NCBI GenBank assembly: GCA_022414725.1
Contig: CM039462.1
Coordinates: forward strand, 6,876,021-6,940,020
Length of the DNA: 64,000 nt
DNA from: Microglena sp. YARC
Lineage: Eukaryota > Chlorophyta > Chlorophyceae > Chlamydomonadales > Chlamydomonadaceae
Reading direction: 5' to 3'
Below are positions 41,785 through 54,303 of this stretch, one piece after another. Position 1 is the first letter of the stretch; every line of letters starts with the position of its first letter. Position numbers and translations under genes: made by a program. Below the pieces are notes generated by a model that saw only the letters and a list, made by a program, of their open reading frames with translations, was not told where the DNA came from and made no database searches.

Positions 41785-42056
41785 CGAAACGGAAAAAGAG
41801 GGAACACCGAACAGGGTCACTCGCCGAAAAAAATCTGCCCGGGCTGCAATGGAGTATCTGTGAGATCCTCCCTAATCATGTGATATCTCCGGCATCGCGG
41901 AATCGCATCCAACGGAACATGGTACCCATCGACACGCCAAGGAAGTACCCAACTATTTAACGATGCATACAATTGACATCCTCTTTTATATATTTGATAC
42001 ACGTTTAAGCTTTACACTCAAGAAGTAACGCAACTTATTCGAGACAATGTCAATAA

Positions 42057-42080
42057 ACATAATTCCCTTGTCGAGTGTAT
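42057..42080. mobile_element. Lone right end of the TA-element family
   Basis: CATAATTCCCTTGTCGAGTG followed by TA matches the right end of elements A and B with one base missing. The bases inward of it do not match A or B. Confidence 0.55.
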
Positions 42081-44440
42081 TTTCGGAAAGCAACGAGCAA
42101 CTCCTTTATTTTTAGCAGCTTTCTGACGGTCCCTACAACGTTTTTCTTTGACAAAAACTGTACCTATTGCACAATTCAGCTTGACTAACTTTTTTTGCAC
42201 CTCCTGTTGTACATAAATATTAGAAAGTTGTCTGAAATCTTTTTCACAGACAATTCACAACAATCTTCGATTTGAATCTTTCCTTTTTTTCCACTTAAAG
42301 TAAAATCCGCCATGTCTTAGCATATTCTTTCAATCCCTTAACCAAGTGCTTCATTCCAAGTATGCCGTCTTGATGTATTACCAGAAGAAGTATACCAGAT
42401 GTTTTTTTAGTTGAAGTCTTCAATTGGATTTTGGTCGTGGCGTCAAGCAATGGAACTGAGAAGCCGAACGCTTCGATAGTCTTCGACCGCCTAAATCTCG
42501 AGTACTCGTTAACATTATCCGTTTGGCGTCAAAAACGAAATAAGGGGAGCATGAGAAAAGACTAAGACATTGAAGGACTTTGGACAATTTGTCATAAATG
42601 CACTTTTTCGGTTTCTCAAATGGTCACGGTCGATTTTCAAGAATCTTAGACAATGGGAACTTTGAATTATATCTCATTCTCGAATTCCTCACAGGAGCTA
42701 ACATGCGCACAGGTGCATGCAAGAATCCGAATACACCCAAAACAATTGTGGGGGAGGTATTGAAATCATAATTTGTTTTATTTTTATGTAGGTACACATG
42801 AGTAATAAAAAAGATCTCCTTGACTGAATCTTGCGTGTTCGCGCGCGTCCGGGAGCTTCTATTTTGAAAAAATACATTCGAAGTATCATCATACTTATTC
42901 TGATGGATTGCTTTTGGAAGCTACGATAACCTAAACGTGATATGGTTGAGGGGGGTTATCATAATACACTTATGAATCGCAATAGTAATAAAATCGCCGC
43001 GGATAATATATATGATGTGGATCACGGTCGAGTACATTGATTTGATCTTGAATCATGGGGAGGGTGGAGAGCATGGCGAAGCAACGGTTTTTCGACAGGA
43101 GATTGAATCCATGAGTATTATAGCGCAATGATTTTCTTGGATTGTATGTTACGTTCTTCTGCAAACAAGTGTAATATAGAACAGTGTGTCTCTCCTAACA
43201 ACTTCCCTCAACATGTCCTTGACGAAACGACACATCAAATGAGAAATGATACCGGCGCGCGTTTCTAATAATCCCCCCGTCGTGTAGTCACGGATACGCA
43301 GTCAACGCCAACGAAGAAGCACCACCAAGGATCGATCAACATCAACAAACACAACCTACAGAAAGTCTCCTTTTGTAGGCCTCTGCCCCGTCGTCGTGTC
43401 CTGACGAAAATTGTCTTAGGGATTTTCCAAGCGCTACGCGAGAAAACTCAAGTTTGTGAGAAACAACAGATACTACTTACTACTACTCACTCTTACTACA
43501 GGAAGCCGGCCTCAGTAGCAGTTACAGAAGAGCAGCCCCATGACATCTTCTTCCTCTAGAATATCTCCTTGAACAAGCACACGTTCGCAAGGATGTCGAT
43601 AGCAGAGGGGACTCACGCGGACTGGAGACTGCTAGCCACTTCGAGATCAGAGAAGGCAAGGTTACAGACTTGTCACGCAAGCACATTTAGGTGTCCTCAG
43701 CCGACGCTACGCCTGGTGAAGCGTTTCAGAAAGAGTGACCGGGGCAAGCGCGTGCCGTCTGCAGAGGAAATCGCGATCAGCGTTGTACGACATCGGACGT
43801 TCTCTCGCGACGACGACTGAACAGATCTGTGATATTCCCCATGGCGGCTCACTGGACCTGTCGCTAGTCGTGCTCCGAGGTGTGTTATGCACGCATCTAT
43901 CCAGCGGATGATCCGTGGAGAGACGGCGTGCGCTCCTTTTGCACTTCATGAGGAGGACGCAAAGTAATGTTCTCATGTTACCCTACGAACACCTCCACAT
44001 CTGGTTATTTACAGCCCCCTTTTTGGTTGTACTTAAAAAGGGTCGCACGGAGTGTGCCTCCTATCATCTCGCTTCCGACATCGACACAAAGGTGTTTTCT
44101 CGATGGTAAGTATCAGGAGAGGAATGAAGGACCTGCCCGAACCTCCTCCCGGAACCTCCTCCCGACAAAAGCGACATGAGTTCGGCGCCGCTGCTCACTG
44201 CGTGCGCAAATCGAGCGAAGCAACCGCAGAAAATCATCGGAAATACTGAAGGGCGTTGTTTTACGAGAGGATGTCATGCGCACTGCAACTTGAACATTTG
44301 TTGCGCAGGGACAATTGAGGGAAGCGCAAACCATTGAATTTGTCTTGTAACCACAATAAATTGTTTAGAATTATAAATGATAGTATAAGGATTTTGAGTA
44401 TGATAATACTTATCGCCAAGAACCTGTCCCAACAACATTG
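42081..44440. other. No gene recognised
   Basis: Composition turns T-rich on the plus strand from 42050 to about 43200, then mixed. Frames such as 43569-43820 (83 codons) have no known motif. Nothing supportable. Confidence 0.4.
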
Positions 44441-44571
44441 TAAGCAACACTCCTCCCAAGAAGAAATATGGTCACCTTTTGTGTCCGATGTCATATGGGG
44501 TTCATCGACACATTGACATGATTCTAGGAGGGAGCTTGGTTCATCCAGGTGGACATCCAACACGAACTGCA
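44441..44571 (-). CDS. Candidate exon with a PAN/Apple-like cysteine motif
   Basis: After a possible acceptor (CACATGTTTTGCAG) the minus strand reads LDVHLDEPSSLLESCQCVDE, then MTSDTKGDHISSWEECCLQC. The order C, spacer, G-D-x-x-S-S-W-E-E-C-C-x-x-C resembles the first half of a PAN/Apple module, an extracellular binding domain. The second half with its further cysteines is not seen, and no convincing donor follows. Weak, and listed because it is the only domain-like signal in this part of the contig. Confidence 0.3.
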
Positions 44572-46063
44572 AAACATGTGGACAGTTATAGCAATTCGGT
44601 ATTGTTGATGTTGCTTTCGACAATATTTTTAGGGAATTTTTTGCACATTAAACAACAAAGAAATTTCCAATACGATCCTGTTGCGTCCAACGACTGGAAC
44701 TGTCGAGTCACCAGACAGATGTCAATGATGGATACGAGATAATACAGTCAGGTATTCGTGCAACATTATTGTCAGAGTGTAATACCAAATAAAGGGTTCG
44801 GGGCACAGGCATATGCATGTTTTCATTTAAGTCACAGAGTGACTTTCTCTACGTTCCATTACGAATGAGAGCGAACGAGCTGCACTGTCTCCACGCCCGA
44901 ATCGCTCAGAATATCGTCGTTATTTGGGGGCGGATGTTAAATGTGTACTCACCTTGTGCATTCTTATCCATTCGGTGTGCAGAGACGCCAAAATGCCGAT
45001 AGATAAGATTTATTATAAATTCAATATTGGAGTAGTAGTAGTATCTGTCGAAAGACGCGCGCGACAGCGAGGTACTCTGGCGATGGAGCGTCCATGCAAC
45101 GCGCGAGCGCACCTCGGACTGCGCGCATCTCGAGGGTGAGGGACGACACGCGAAAGGAAATAACGGAGCGGCGAGCTGGTTCTCACGGTAACGCGCACTA
45201 CTTCTAGAAACTTATTCGACGCTCATCCTCTACTCTCAGATGATGCGGGAAAAAAATTGACAGGGCAAATCGAAGATGATGAAGACAACACCAAGAACAC
45301 AACACCATAATCGTTATTACATGAATACCCTCTCTCGTCAGACCAGGTTATCGTAAGAAGAATTGTAGCCACGAAGTTCTTTTATATATCCCAATTTATA
45401 TGATCCTCACTATCTGGAGTACCTGATTATGTGCACTCGGAGAGGATGTGGTAAGGGATTTGGTAATAGAGATATTTCTCGGCAATGCTTGCCCCATCGT
45501 CGTAAGCGACTCGGATTGAGTGAACGTTCACTCTCATATCTGGACACAACTCAGGTTGGTGTTTGGAGGAAAGAGGAAGCGCGTAATAAAATCTATCTCT
45601 TCATTTTTTTCTCGAGGCGAAATCGATACGCGCCTGCATACTACTTGAACACACCCGTAGAGAGCCGCGATAAGCTGGTCGTTGTTTCAATGCAAGAAGT
45701 CGTCCCAGTCCCAAACATGCTTCTTGGGTGGACACAATGCCTTAGGGAAAAACCGCCGGACCCCTGACGATCCACCAAGCTTTGAGCGCGTTTCGTTACC
45801 GACCTTGATTCGGGGCGTGTAAACGTCTTAACGCATGAAAATCGACGTCAAAAGGGACTTCGCGGACGATCTCATAGCACAGCTCCGAGGTCGGCAATTG
45901 CATATGTTTCTCCTTTATACGGCGGTCCAGATGTTACAGTTCAAGTGCTAGAAGAGGGCTTTGCGCACTGTCGGCAGACGAGCTGTAACGAAAACGCAGG
46001 CTCGGTCCTAGAACGTCTTCCCCCACCCCCAGTTCGCCCAGAGAGACTCATAGAAACCGGACA
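44572..46063. other. No gene recognised up to the gap
   Basis: A plus-strand frame at 45429-45767 starts MCTRRGCGKGFGNRD and has QCLPHRRK, loosely like the first zinc-binding piece of a CHORD domain, but the rest of that domain is absent. Nothing else is supportable. Confidence 0.3.
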
Positions 46064-47063
46064 NNNNNNNNNNNNNNNNNNNNNNNNNNNNNNNNNNNNN
46101 NNNNNNNNNNNNNNNNNNNNNNNNNNNNNNNNNNNNNNNNNNNNNNNNNNNNNNNNNNNNNNNNNNNNNNNNNNNNNNNNNNNNNNNNNNNNNNNNNNNN
46201 NNNNNNNNNNNNNNNNNNNNNNNNNNNNNNNNNNNNNNNNNNNNNNNNNNNNNNNNNNNNNNNNNNNNNNNNNNNNNNNNNNNNNNNNNNNNNNNNNNNN
46301 NNNNNNNNNNNNNNNNNNNNNNNNNNNNNNNNNNNNNNNNNNNNNNNNNNNNNNNNNNNNNNNNNNNNNNNNNNNNNNNNNNNNNNNNNNNNNNNNNNNN
46401 NNNNNNNNNNNNNNNNNNNNNNNNNNNNNNNNNNNNNNNNNNNNNNNNNNNNNNNNNNNNNNNNNNNNNNNNNNNNNNNNNNNNNNNNNNNNNNNNNNNN
46501 NNNNNNNNNNNNNNNNNNNNNNNNNNNNNNNNNNNNNNNNNNNNNNNNNNNNNNNNNNNNNNNNNNNNNNNNNNNNNNNNNNNNNNNNNNNNNNNNNNNN
46601 NNNNNNNNNNNNNNNNNNNNNNNNNNNNNNNNNNNNNNNNNNNNNNNNNNNNNNNNNNNNNNNNNNNNNNNNNNNNNNNNNNNNNNNNNNNNNNNNNNNN
46701 NNNNNNNNNNNNNNNNNNNNNNNNNNNNNNNNNNNNNNNNNNNNNNNNNNNNNNNNNNNNNNNNNNNNNNNNNNNNNNNNNNNNNNNNNNNNNNNNNNNN
46801 NNNNNNNNNNNNNNNNNNNNNNNNNNNNNNNNNNNNNNNNNNNNNNNNNNNNNNNNNNNNNNNNNNNNNNNNNNNNNNNNNNNNNNNNNNNNNNNNNNNN
46901 NNNNNNNNNNNNNNNNNNNNNNNNNNNNNNNNNNNNNNNNNNNNNNNNNNNNNNNNNNNNNNNNNNNNNNNNNNNNNNNNNNNNNNNNNNNNNNNNNNNN
47001 NNNNNNNNNNNNNNNNNNNNNNNNNNNNNNNNNNNNNNNNNNNNNNNNNNNNNNNNNNNNNNN
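46064..47063. other. Assembly gap (1000 N)
   Basis: Exactly 1000 N, again a fixed placeholder. It joins unassigned sequence on the left to a telomere array on the right. Confidence 0.99.
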
Positions 47064-47082
47064 CGGCCGAGAGAGAGATGAA

Positions 47083-49080
47083 TTCTAAACCCTAAACCCC
47101 TAAAAAACCCCTAAACGCCTAAAACCCCCTAAACCCCTAAAACCCTAAACCCTAAACCCTAAACCCTAAACCCTAAACCCTAAAACCCTAAACCCTAAAA
47201 CCCTAAACCCTAAAACCCTAACCCTAAACCCTAAACCCTAAAACCTAAACCCTAAAACCCTAAAACCCTAAACCCTAAACCCTAAACCCTACCCTAAACC
47301 CTAAACCCTAAAACCCTAAACCCCTAAACTAACCCTAAACCCTAAACCCTAAACCCTAACCCTAAACCCCTAAACCCTAAACCCTAAAACCCTAAACCCT
47401 AAACCCTAAACCCTAAACCCTAAACCCTAAACCCTAAACCCTAAACCCTAAACCCTAAACCCTAAAACCCTAAACCCTAAACCCTAAACCCTAAACCCTA
47501 AACCCTAAACCCTAAACCCTAAACCCTAAACCCTAAACCCTAAACCCTAAACCCTAAACCCTAAAACCCTAAACCCTAAACCCTAAACCCTAAACCCTAA
47601 ACCCTAAACCCTAAACCCTAAACCCTAAACCCTAAACCCTAAACCCTAAACCCTAAACCCTAAACCCTAAACCCTAAACCCTAAACCCTAAACCCTAAAC
47701 CCTAAACCCTAAACCCTAAACCCTAAACCCTAAACCCTAAACCCTAAACCCTAAACCCTAAACCCTAAACCCTAAACCCTAAACCCTAAACCCTAAACCC
47801 TAAACCCTAAACCCTAAACCCTAAACCCTAAACCCTAAACCCTAAACCCTAAACCCTAAACCCTAAACCCTAAACCCTAAACCCTAAACCCTAAACCCTA
47901 AACCCTAAACCCTAAACCCTAAAACCCTAAACCCTAAACCCTAAACCCTAAACCCTAAACCCTAAACCCTAAACCCTAAACCCTAAACCCTAAACCCTAA
48001 ACCCTAAACCCTAAACCCTAAACCCTAAACCCTAAACCCTAAACCCTAAACCCTAAACCCTAAACCCTAAACCCTAAACCCTAAACCCTAAACCCTAAAC
48101 CCTAAACCCTAAACCCTAAACCCTAAACCTAAACCCTAACCCTAAACCCTAAACCCTAAACCCTAAACCCTAAACCCTAAACCCTAAACCCTAAACCCTA
48201 AACCCTAAACCCTAAACCCTAAACCCTAAACCCTAAAACCCTAAACCCTAAACCCTAAACCCTAAACCCTAAACCCTAAACCCTAAACCCTAAACCCTAA
48301 ACCCTAAACCCTAAACCCTAAACCTAAACCCTAAACCCTAAACCCTAAACCCTAAACCCTAAACCCTAAACCTAAACCCTAAACCCTAAACCCTAAACCC
48401 TAAACCCTAAACCCTAAACCCTAAACCCTAAACCCTAAACCCTAAACCCTAAACCCTAAACCTAAACCCTAAACCCTAAACCCTAAACCCTAAAACCCTA
48501 AACCCTAAACCCTAAACCCTAAACCCTAAACCCTAAACCCTAAACCCTAAACCCTAAACCCTAAACCCTAAACCCTAAACCCTAAACCCTAAAACCCTAA
48601 ACCCTAAACCCTAAACCCTAAACCCTAAACCCTAAACCCTAAACCTAAACCCTAAACCCTAAACCCTAAACCTAAAACCCTAAACCCTAAACCCTAAACC
48701 CTAAACCCTAAACCCTAAACCCTAAACCCTAAAACCCTAAACCCTAAACCCTAAACCCTAAACCCTAAACCCTAAACCCTAAACCCTAAACCCTAAACCC
48801 TAAACCCTAAACCCTAAACCCTAAACCCTAAACCCTAAACCCTAAACCCTAAACCCTAAACCCTAAACCCTAAACCCTAAACCCTAAACCTAAACCCTAA
48901 ACCCTAAACCCTAAACCCTAAACCCTAAACCCTAAACCCTAAACCCTAAACCCTAAACCCTAAACCCTAAACCCTAAACCCTAAACCCTAAACCCTAAAC
49001 CCTAAACCCTAAACCCTAAACCCTAAAACCCTAAACCCTAAACCCTAAACCCTAAACCCTAAACCCTAAACCCTAAACCC
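47083..49080. repeat. Telomere array, about 2 kb of CCCTAAA
   Basis: About 285 units of CCCTAAA run on the plus strand. Nearly all are perfect from about 47390 to 49080. The first 300 bases next to the gap are irregular (CCCCTAAAA, CCTAAACG). On the plus strand a left chromosome end reads CCCTAAA towards the interior, so sequence from 49081 onwards looks subtelomeric. Irregular units at the outer edge fit thin read coverage at a true end. Confidence 0.95.
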
Positions 49081-49410
49081 TGGCCTTGTCTAAAATGCCT
49101 ACCGGTATATCCGAGTAGCTGTAGGGTACTACAGCCATAGGGTAGGTGATGGCAGGTTTAATACACGTGGTGATGAGTCTGAGAAATTGGAGAGGGGTGG
49201 CGCCTTTGGGTTTGGAGTGGTGAGGATGTGGTGTCCTTGACGATGTATGAGGGCCAAGGCTTGTTTCATGAAGGGTTTCCAGTTTAGGGTGAAGCTAATT
49301 GGCACCAGGTGCTTACTCATCCGTACATTTTGATTTTGGGGGGGTCAAGAATCAATACCGTATAGCATGACTATTACGCACCATTATTTCATAAGTTACA
49401 CATTAGTTAT
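49081..49410. other. Subtelomeric sequence up to the Copia element
   Basis: About 330 bases with no repeat to the rest of the window and no gene signal. It ends with the target duplication AGTTAT (49405-49410). Confidence 0.5.
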
Positions 49411-49606
49411 GACAGAGTTCAGGGGACGTGAGGAGACCAGGAACGAAGTATTTAGACAACTGGACAATTAAAAGAGCCGAGGGACGCCTCTTGAGAGAGG
49501 AGTCCTGACGGCAAACCCCGAAACCCTTAGGTTACGGGAAAGGACAGACGCGATAGGTTGCGTAGCCAAAAGGACAGGTAGAACCAACGAACAGCTAAAG
49601 CTGACA
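49411..49606 (-). repeat. 3' LTR of the Copia element
   Basis: In element orientation it begins TGTCAGCTTTAGCTG and ends CTGAACTCTGTC. Just inside lies the purine stretch AACAGGTGGAG, a fair polypurine tract. It differs from the 5' LTR at four positions. Confidence 0.93.
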
Positions 49607-50316
49607 CTCCACCTGTTCTAACTGTCAAGGAAATTATACCTTAAAACCTTTAACAATAGACTTCGAAAAAGAAATCTGAAACTCAAAAGCAAGCAGAAAA
49701 TAAATCTAAGAGAGAGACATCCTCAAGGGCGACACCGATACTTCCAATATCATTCTAAGATTTAACCAACCTAAATGTTCATCTAGGGAGGGGAAAGAGC
49801 GCAGAATAGTACCACACTCCATCTAACTGAAGCAACCTCTATTTAAGCCAATCAGGGCTAAAAGAGGTAAAACAGTTACTTAGACCTTGCAGGCTCCATC
49901 CTTGGACCGCAGGTGTAACAATCCCCAAACCAGGTGCAATTTCTACCCAAAAGAGGGGAAATCAAACAAAAATAATAATAATTCCAAACAGATCTACCAG
50001 CGAGGTAGTCATGACCAGAGACTCGAGGTAAAATCAACCCCCAAAATCCAGTGCGACAGGTCTATACAAACTACATACCCATTCACCATCGCTACAGGAT
50101 TGGAGTCGTACAACACTCGAGGTGAAGCAAGGGGCAGTAGACCTGAAGCAAATTAATATACAGAAATCACCGCAGGTGGGCATCGAAACCCGCGACTCCC
50201 GCAGAGATGGCAGGTATGCACCATGCTAATCCATTCACTCCCGATTTCAACTTATTCCATCAGATAGCAAATAATTGCAATGTCCAAAGATTCAGCAGAA
50301 ACCTGAACTGCAGAAA
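49607..50316. other. Untranslated 3' part of the Copia element
   Basis: About 700 bases lie between the end of the RNase H frame and the 3' LTR. No gene is seen. It includes a tRNA-like stretch at about 50165-50250. Confidence 0.6.
50165..50250 (-). ncRNA. tRNA-like sequence inside the Copia element
   Basis: The minus strand reads TGGATTAGCATGGTGCATA (A-box-like), a CCTGC...GCGGG stem with a seven-base loop, and CGGGTTTCGATGCCC (B-box-like). Loop position 33 is A rather than U, and the acceptor stem is poor, so a working tRNA is unlikely. It may be a captured tRNA remnant. Confidence 0.35.
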
Positions 50317-53300
50317 AATCACTGCAAATCAATAAACCTGGGGCGAAGCTTGTACTTGACCAAACCAAGCATACCATTCATACTCCAAAAAACCTCTGCG
50401 GGGAGAGGCTTAGTGAAAGTATCAGCCAACTGCAAGGAGGTATGCACCTTAGTAACACCGATGCGCTGGCTTAGAACCAAATCCTTGATGTAGTGATGCA
50501 TTATATCTATGTGTTTAGCCTTGCTCTCAAGCTTGTAGTCCTCTGTCCATGACAGAGCTACAGTGGCATCACATTTGATAGTAATCAAGTGAACAGGCAA
50601 TCCCAGGTCTACCCTAAGATGCTTGAGCCACTGAACTTCCCTCGCACAACCAGCCAAAGCTTGATACTCAGCTTCCCCAGTACTAACTGCAGGGGTGATT
50701 TGTCGCTTGGATACCCAATTGACAATCCCACCAGAAGCTAGAAAAGCAAGACCAGTTTGAGATCTCCTGTCCTCCAGATCCTCACCAAAAGATGCATCAC
50801 TGTAAGCAAGGAGCTCAAATTTTGGGTCATGAGTGTAGGCAATACCAATATAAGTATGCTTGCGAAGGTACACCAGAACCCTCAGAGCTGCATTCCAGTG
50901 AGCCTGAGTAGGCGCTGCTGTGAATCTAGAAAGTTGACTAACAGCAAAAGCAATATCAGGTCTTGTGCAAGTGGACAAGTAGATGAGGCTACCAACCAGA
51001 GAAGCGTACAAAGTGTTGTTAGGCAGAACCGGACTGCCAATGGCATGAACTGTAACTGACTTAGACACCATGGGCACCTCAGACGTAGCCTTCAACTTCT
51101 CTTCCCCTGCATTAAGCTTGAACCGCTCAACCATCCCATTAATAGCATTATGCTGGCTGAGTACAATCTTCACACATCGCCCCTCATCATCAAGGGTAAC
51201 ATTACAGTCCAATGAGAGGAACTGTTCAGGTACACCCATTTCTGTAATAACCCACCCGTTCTTACGCAAGATGGTAATAAGTGCATCATAGAGCACGAGC
51301 TCATCAACATCAATCCAAAAGTCGTCGACATATGTCAGGACCCAGGACCACAAGCCATCAGCATCCAGGCGCACAAAAAGTGCTGGATCAGAGAGCGTCG
51401 GTCGGAAACCTGCAAGGCGAAGAACCTGCAGGACATTGTCATGCCAAGCTCTAGGGGCCTGCTTCTATCCATACAAGCTCTTCACAATGCGACAAACCAG
51501 GGGTTTTCCATTAGGGCCAACCTTGATGAAGCCTTCAGGCTGCCTCAAGTACAACTTGAGTTTGGGATCTATCACTCCATGAAGGAATGCAGTCTTCACA
51601 TCAATTTGCCTGGAGAACATCTTACGATGAACAACACCTGCAAGTAACACCCTCAAAGTCGCTTTAGAGGTGACCGGAGCAAAAGTCTGGTCGTACTCAA
51701 TACCAGGACGCTGCATGTAACCTCTAGCCACAAAACGCACTTTGTAGCGCTCCACTCTTCCATCCTTACCCAACTTCTTAGTAAATAACCATCTGGCAGA
51801 CATAAGTCTGTACTCATCCCCCGGATGAGGCTCCAGAATCCAAGTACCATGACCCTCGAGGGGAGCGATTTCATCTCTCATTGCTAGCTGCCACTCTTCC
51901 CTCTCAGGGTTATCGAGCGCTATAGCTTGAGCATAAGAAAGCTCACACTGGATGGAGATAAAAGCAGCACCAACTGGTTCTGGTACCTCTTCTGCAGAAC
52001 CATCAACAGACGGGGGTGGAGGGGATCGCTCCACCTCATCAGAAGTATCACTAGCAATAGAAGGAGAAGGGGAAGGAACTAAAACATCAGGAACCGCAAC
52101 ATCTGGCACTGAAGGGTATCGCTTCAATACCGATTCATGTAATAAACCAAACTCAGGAACCTCCCCACGCATCCTCCCACTTGATCTAACTCCAAGAGCA
52201 GAAGGAAGAGGGGGTGGACGAGGCTCCCGAGGTGTAACCTTTGAGAGCAGTGATTGTATCACTCTCCCAGGAGGTAGCTCTGGACGTCGAACGTCCGGCG
52301 CATCTCCCACATCACCTAACCCAATCCAACCTGGGGCTGGCATGCTCATAGCAGACGCTAGAGTAGAATCACTGGCGGTATCACTAGAGTCAACATTACC
52401 TAAGTCACTAGGCAGTTGCTCATCCCGAGCAATAGGAAGCTGCAGAACCTCCGGCTCGAACAATGGGTTACCACTAACAAGGAAAGGGGTCTCTACAATT
52501 TTATCTAGGCCGCTAGCTCCACCTTCTCCCCTTGAATCACTAACAGCCAGGACAGAGGGTGGGAGGATAGAGAATGGAAGGCAGCGAGTCGGAATAATTT
52601 CCGCAGTCTTGGTGTCAGGCACAAAGACAGGGGAGACATAGGGGACAGCAGCATGCCGAGAACGTAGGTTCATATGGAAAACTGCTCCCACATCCGTTTC
52701 CATCTGCCCCGAGTCTTGTAGAAGATATTCTAATGCTGCCGGTTCAGTACGCCCCTCAGTGACGGCCAAGGGAGAACCAGAAGCAAAAGAACTCCCATCA
52801 TACACCAATTGCCCATCGACGGGCACTGGGCCAGTGCCCTCAAAAAAGGTCACGTCACGAGCCTCAATCACTTTGTGCAACTTTGGAATCCAGACCTGGT
52901 AGGCCTTCGACACCACACTATACCCCACCAGTCTACCCTGGATACTCTTAGGATCTAATTTCCCCCGCTTCTTCCCATCTAGCAGGGTTACATAGGCTAT
53001 ACACCCAAAGACGCGGAGGTGGGACACCTCGGGGACGCGCTAATAGAAAAGCTCATAAGGAGTATTTCCATCTTTCGTCTTTGTGGGCAACCGATTTCGA
53101 AGGTACGAAGCAGTCAAGAAGGCATAGGGCCAGAAACCCTTGCTCATCCCTGATTCTATCAGCATCGTACGAGCCATAGCAGCAACGACCCCATTGAACC
53201 TCTCAGCAACCCCGTTTTGCTGTGGGCAATACACGCTACTATGTTCGTACGTCGCATTTACCTCATGAAGCCAGTCAACAAACCATTTGACCAAAAACTC

Positions 53301-54278
53301 TTTTGCTTGGTCCCCCCTAAGTGTTCGAAATGCTACCCCTAAAAGTTCCGCACTCCACTTCTTAATCGTAAATTGGATCTGCCATGCAGCATCCGATTTC
53401 AGTCTAATCGGAATAACCGCACTCCACCCAGAAAAATCTTCAACTATGACAAGAAGATAAAGTTCCCCTCGCAACCCAGCATTGAACGGCCCCATGATAT
53501 CAATATGTATCAATTCGAGTGAGTATTCCTAGTACGATTTGGGTATGGCTTGTGTACGGCCTTACCCAAACAACACGCATCACAAGGGTCCTGTGAGAAC
53601 TTTTGAAGTGCAGCCCTGGTAAAGTTGGGTCCGCCAGTAACAGTGCCGGCGTGCAACAACATGTGCATAGCGGGTTGACCAGGATGGCCAAATCTGCGGT
53701 GCCATAGTTTCGCAGTGTCACGACAAGAGACTATAGGAACACTTTGATCAGGTGTACCAGTTTCAGCAGAAAACGCCGTAGGAGAGAATCGAACTCGCGA
53801 CTCCCGCGGATGAGACTCAGGGACAGGGCAGTGTACCAATTCGAAGTGGTAAACACCAGACGTGGTGACTGGAACAGTCCAAAGAGTCCTAGACCCTCTG
53901 GTGGCAATGCAACGATCTGCATCAAAACTAATGATACAGCCCTGGGACCTAGCCGTAGCGTTAACACTGAGAAGGTTAACAGGACAATTAGGGATATAGA
54001 GCACATTGTCTATGGTAATGGGGGCCTCAAGCCACTCATTACATAGTTCAATAGTTCCAATACCAACCGCCTGCTGAACAACACCATCTCCAAATCTAAC
54101 AAAGGGGCAATTTGCCTAATATCTGATGGATTGAAAGAGGGTGACGTCCCCAGTCAAACTCCGACTAGCCCCACTGTCTAAGTACCAGGTAGCTTCGACA
54201 CAATCATCAGCCTGAGCAGGCGCCCAGGCTGTTTCAACACTAATGAGCACGGGTAAAGGGGGTTGTGCATCTCACTTC
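50317..54278 (-). pseudogene. pol: Copia pol: protease, integrase, reverse transcriptase, RNase H
   Basis: Domains in order: protease (ATWYLDSGASRSLTGDV, active D-S-G); GAG-pre-integrase (LWHRRFGHPG, with C-x-x-C in DPCDACCLGK); integrase core (HIDIMGP, LRGDQAKEF, NGVAERFNG, giving D, D and E). The reverse transcriptase has RYKVRFVARGYMQ, RQIDVKTAFLHG, IVKSLYG and the catalytic TYVDDF. RNase H has LLAYSDASFGE, STGEAEYQALAG, and KHIDIMHHYI, with a final QLADTFTKPL. These are the standard parts for copying RNA into DNA and inserting it. Stops at 54116, 53040 and 51465 (all TAG), a TGA at 54272 and a shift near 53520 break it. SLYG-stop-KQAPR shows the last TAG replaces a conserved leucine. Confidence 0.93.
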
Positions 54279-54303
54279 TTTGCAAGTAGAGCAATCTGAG
54301 CCA

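Noticed and set aside
45429..45767. CHORD-type zinc-binding domain from MCTRRGCGKGF
   Set aside because: Only the first few spaced cysteines fit, and the remaining conserved cysteines, histidines and tryptophan of CHORD are missing.
50165..50250. Functional tRNA gene on the minus strand
   Set aside because: A- and B-box-like sequence is present, but the anticodon loop lacks U33 and the acceptor stem pairs poorly. Kept only as a tRNA-like remnant.
51952..52641. Plus-strand frame of 229 codons, serine/glycine/threonine-rich
   Set aside because: It is the antisense of the proline/serine-rich linker between integrase and reverse transcriptase of the Copia element.
51465..54118. TAG recoded as a sense codon, since three TAG stops interrupt the Copia pol frame
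   Set aside because: TGA stops and a frameshift also interrupt the element, and other genes in the window end normally in TAG, including element-A and ankyrin frames. Ordinary nonsense mutations explain it.
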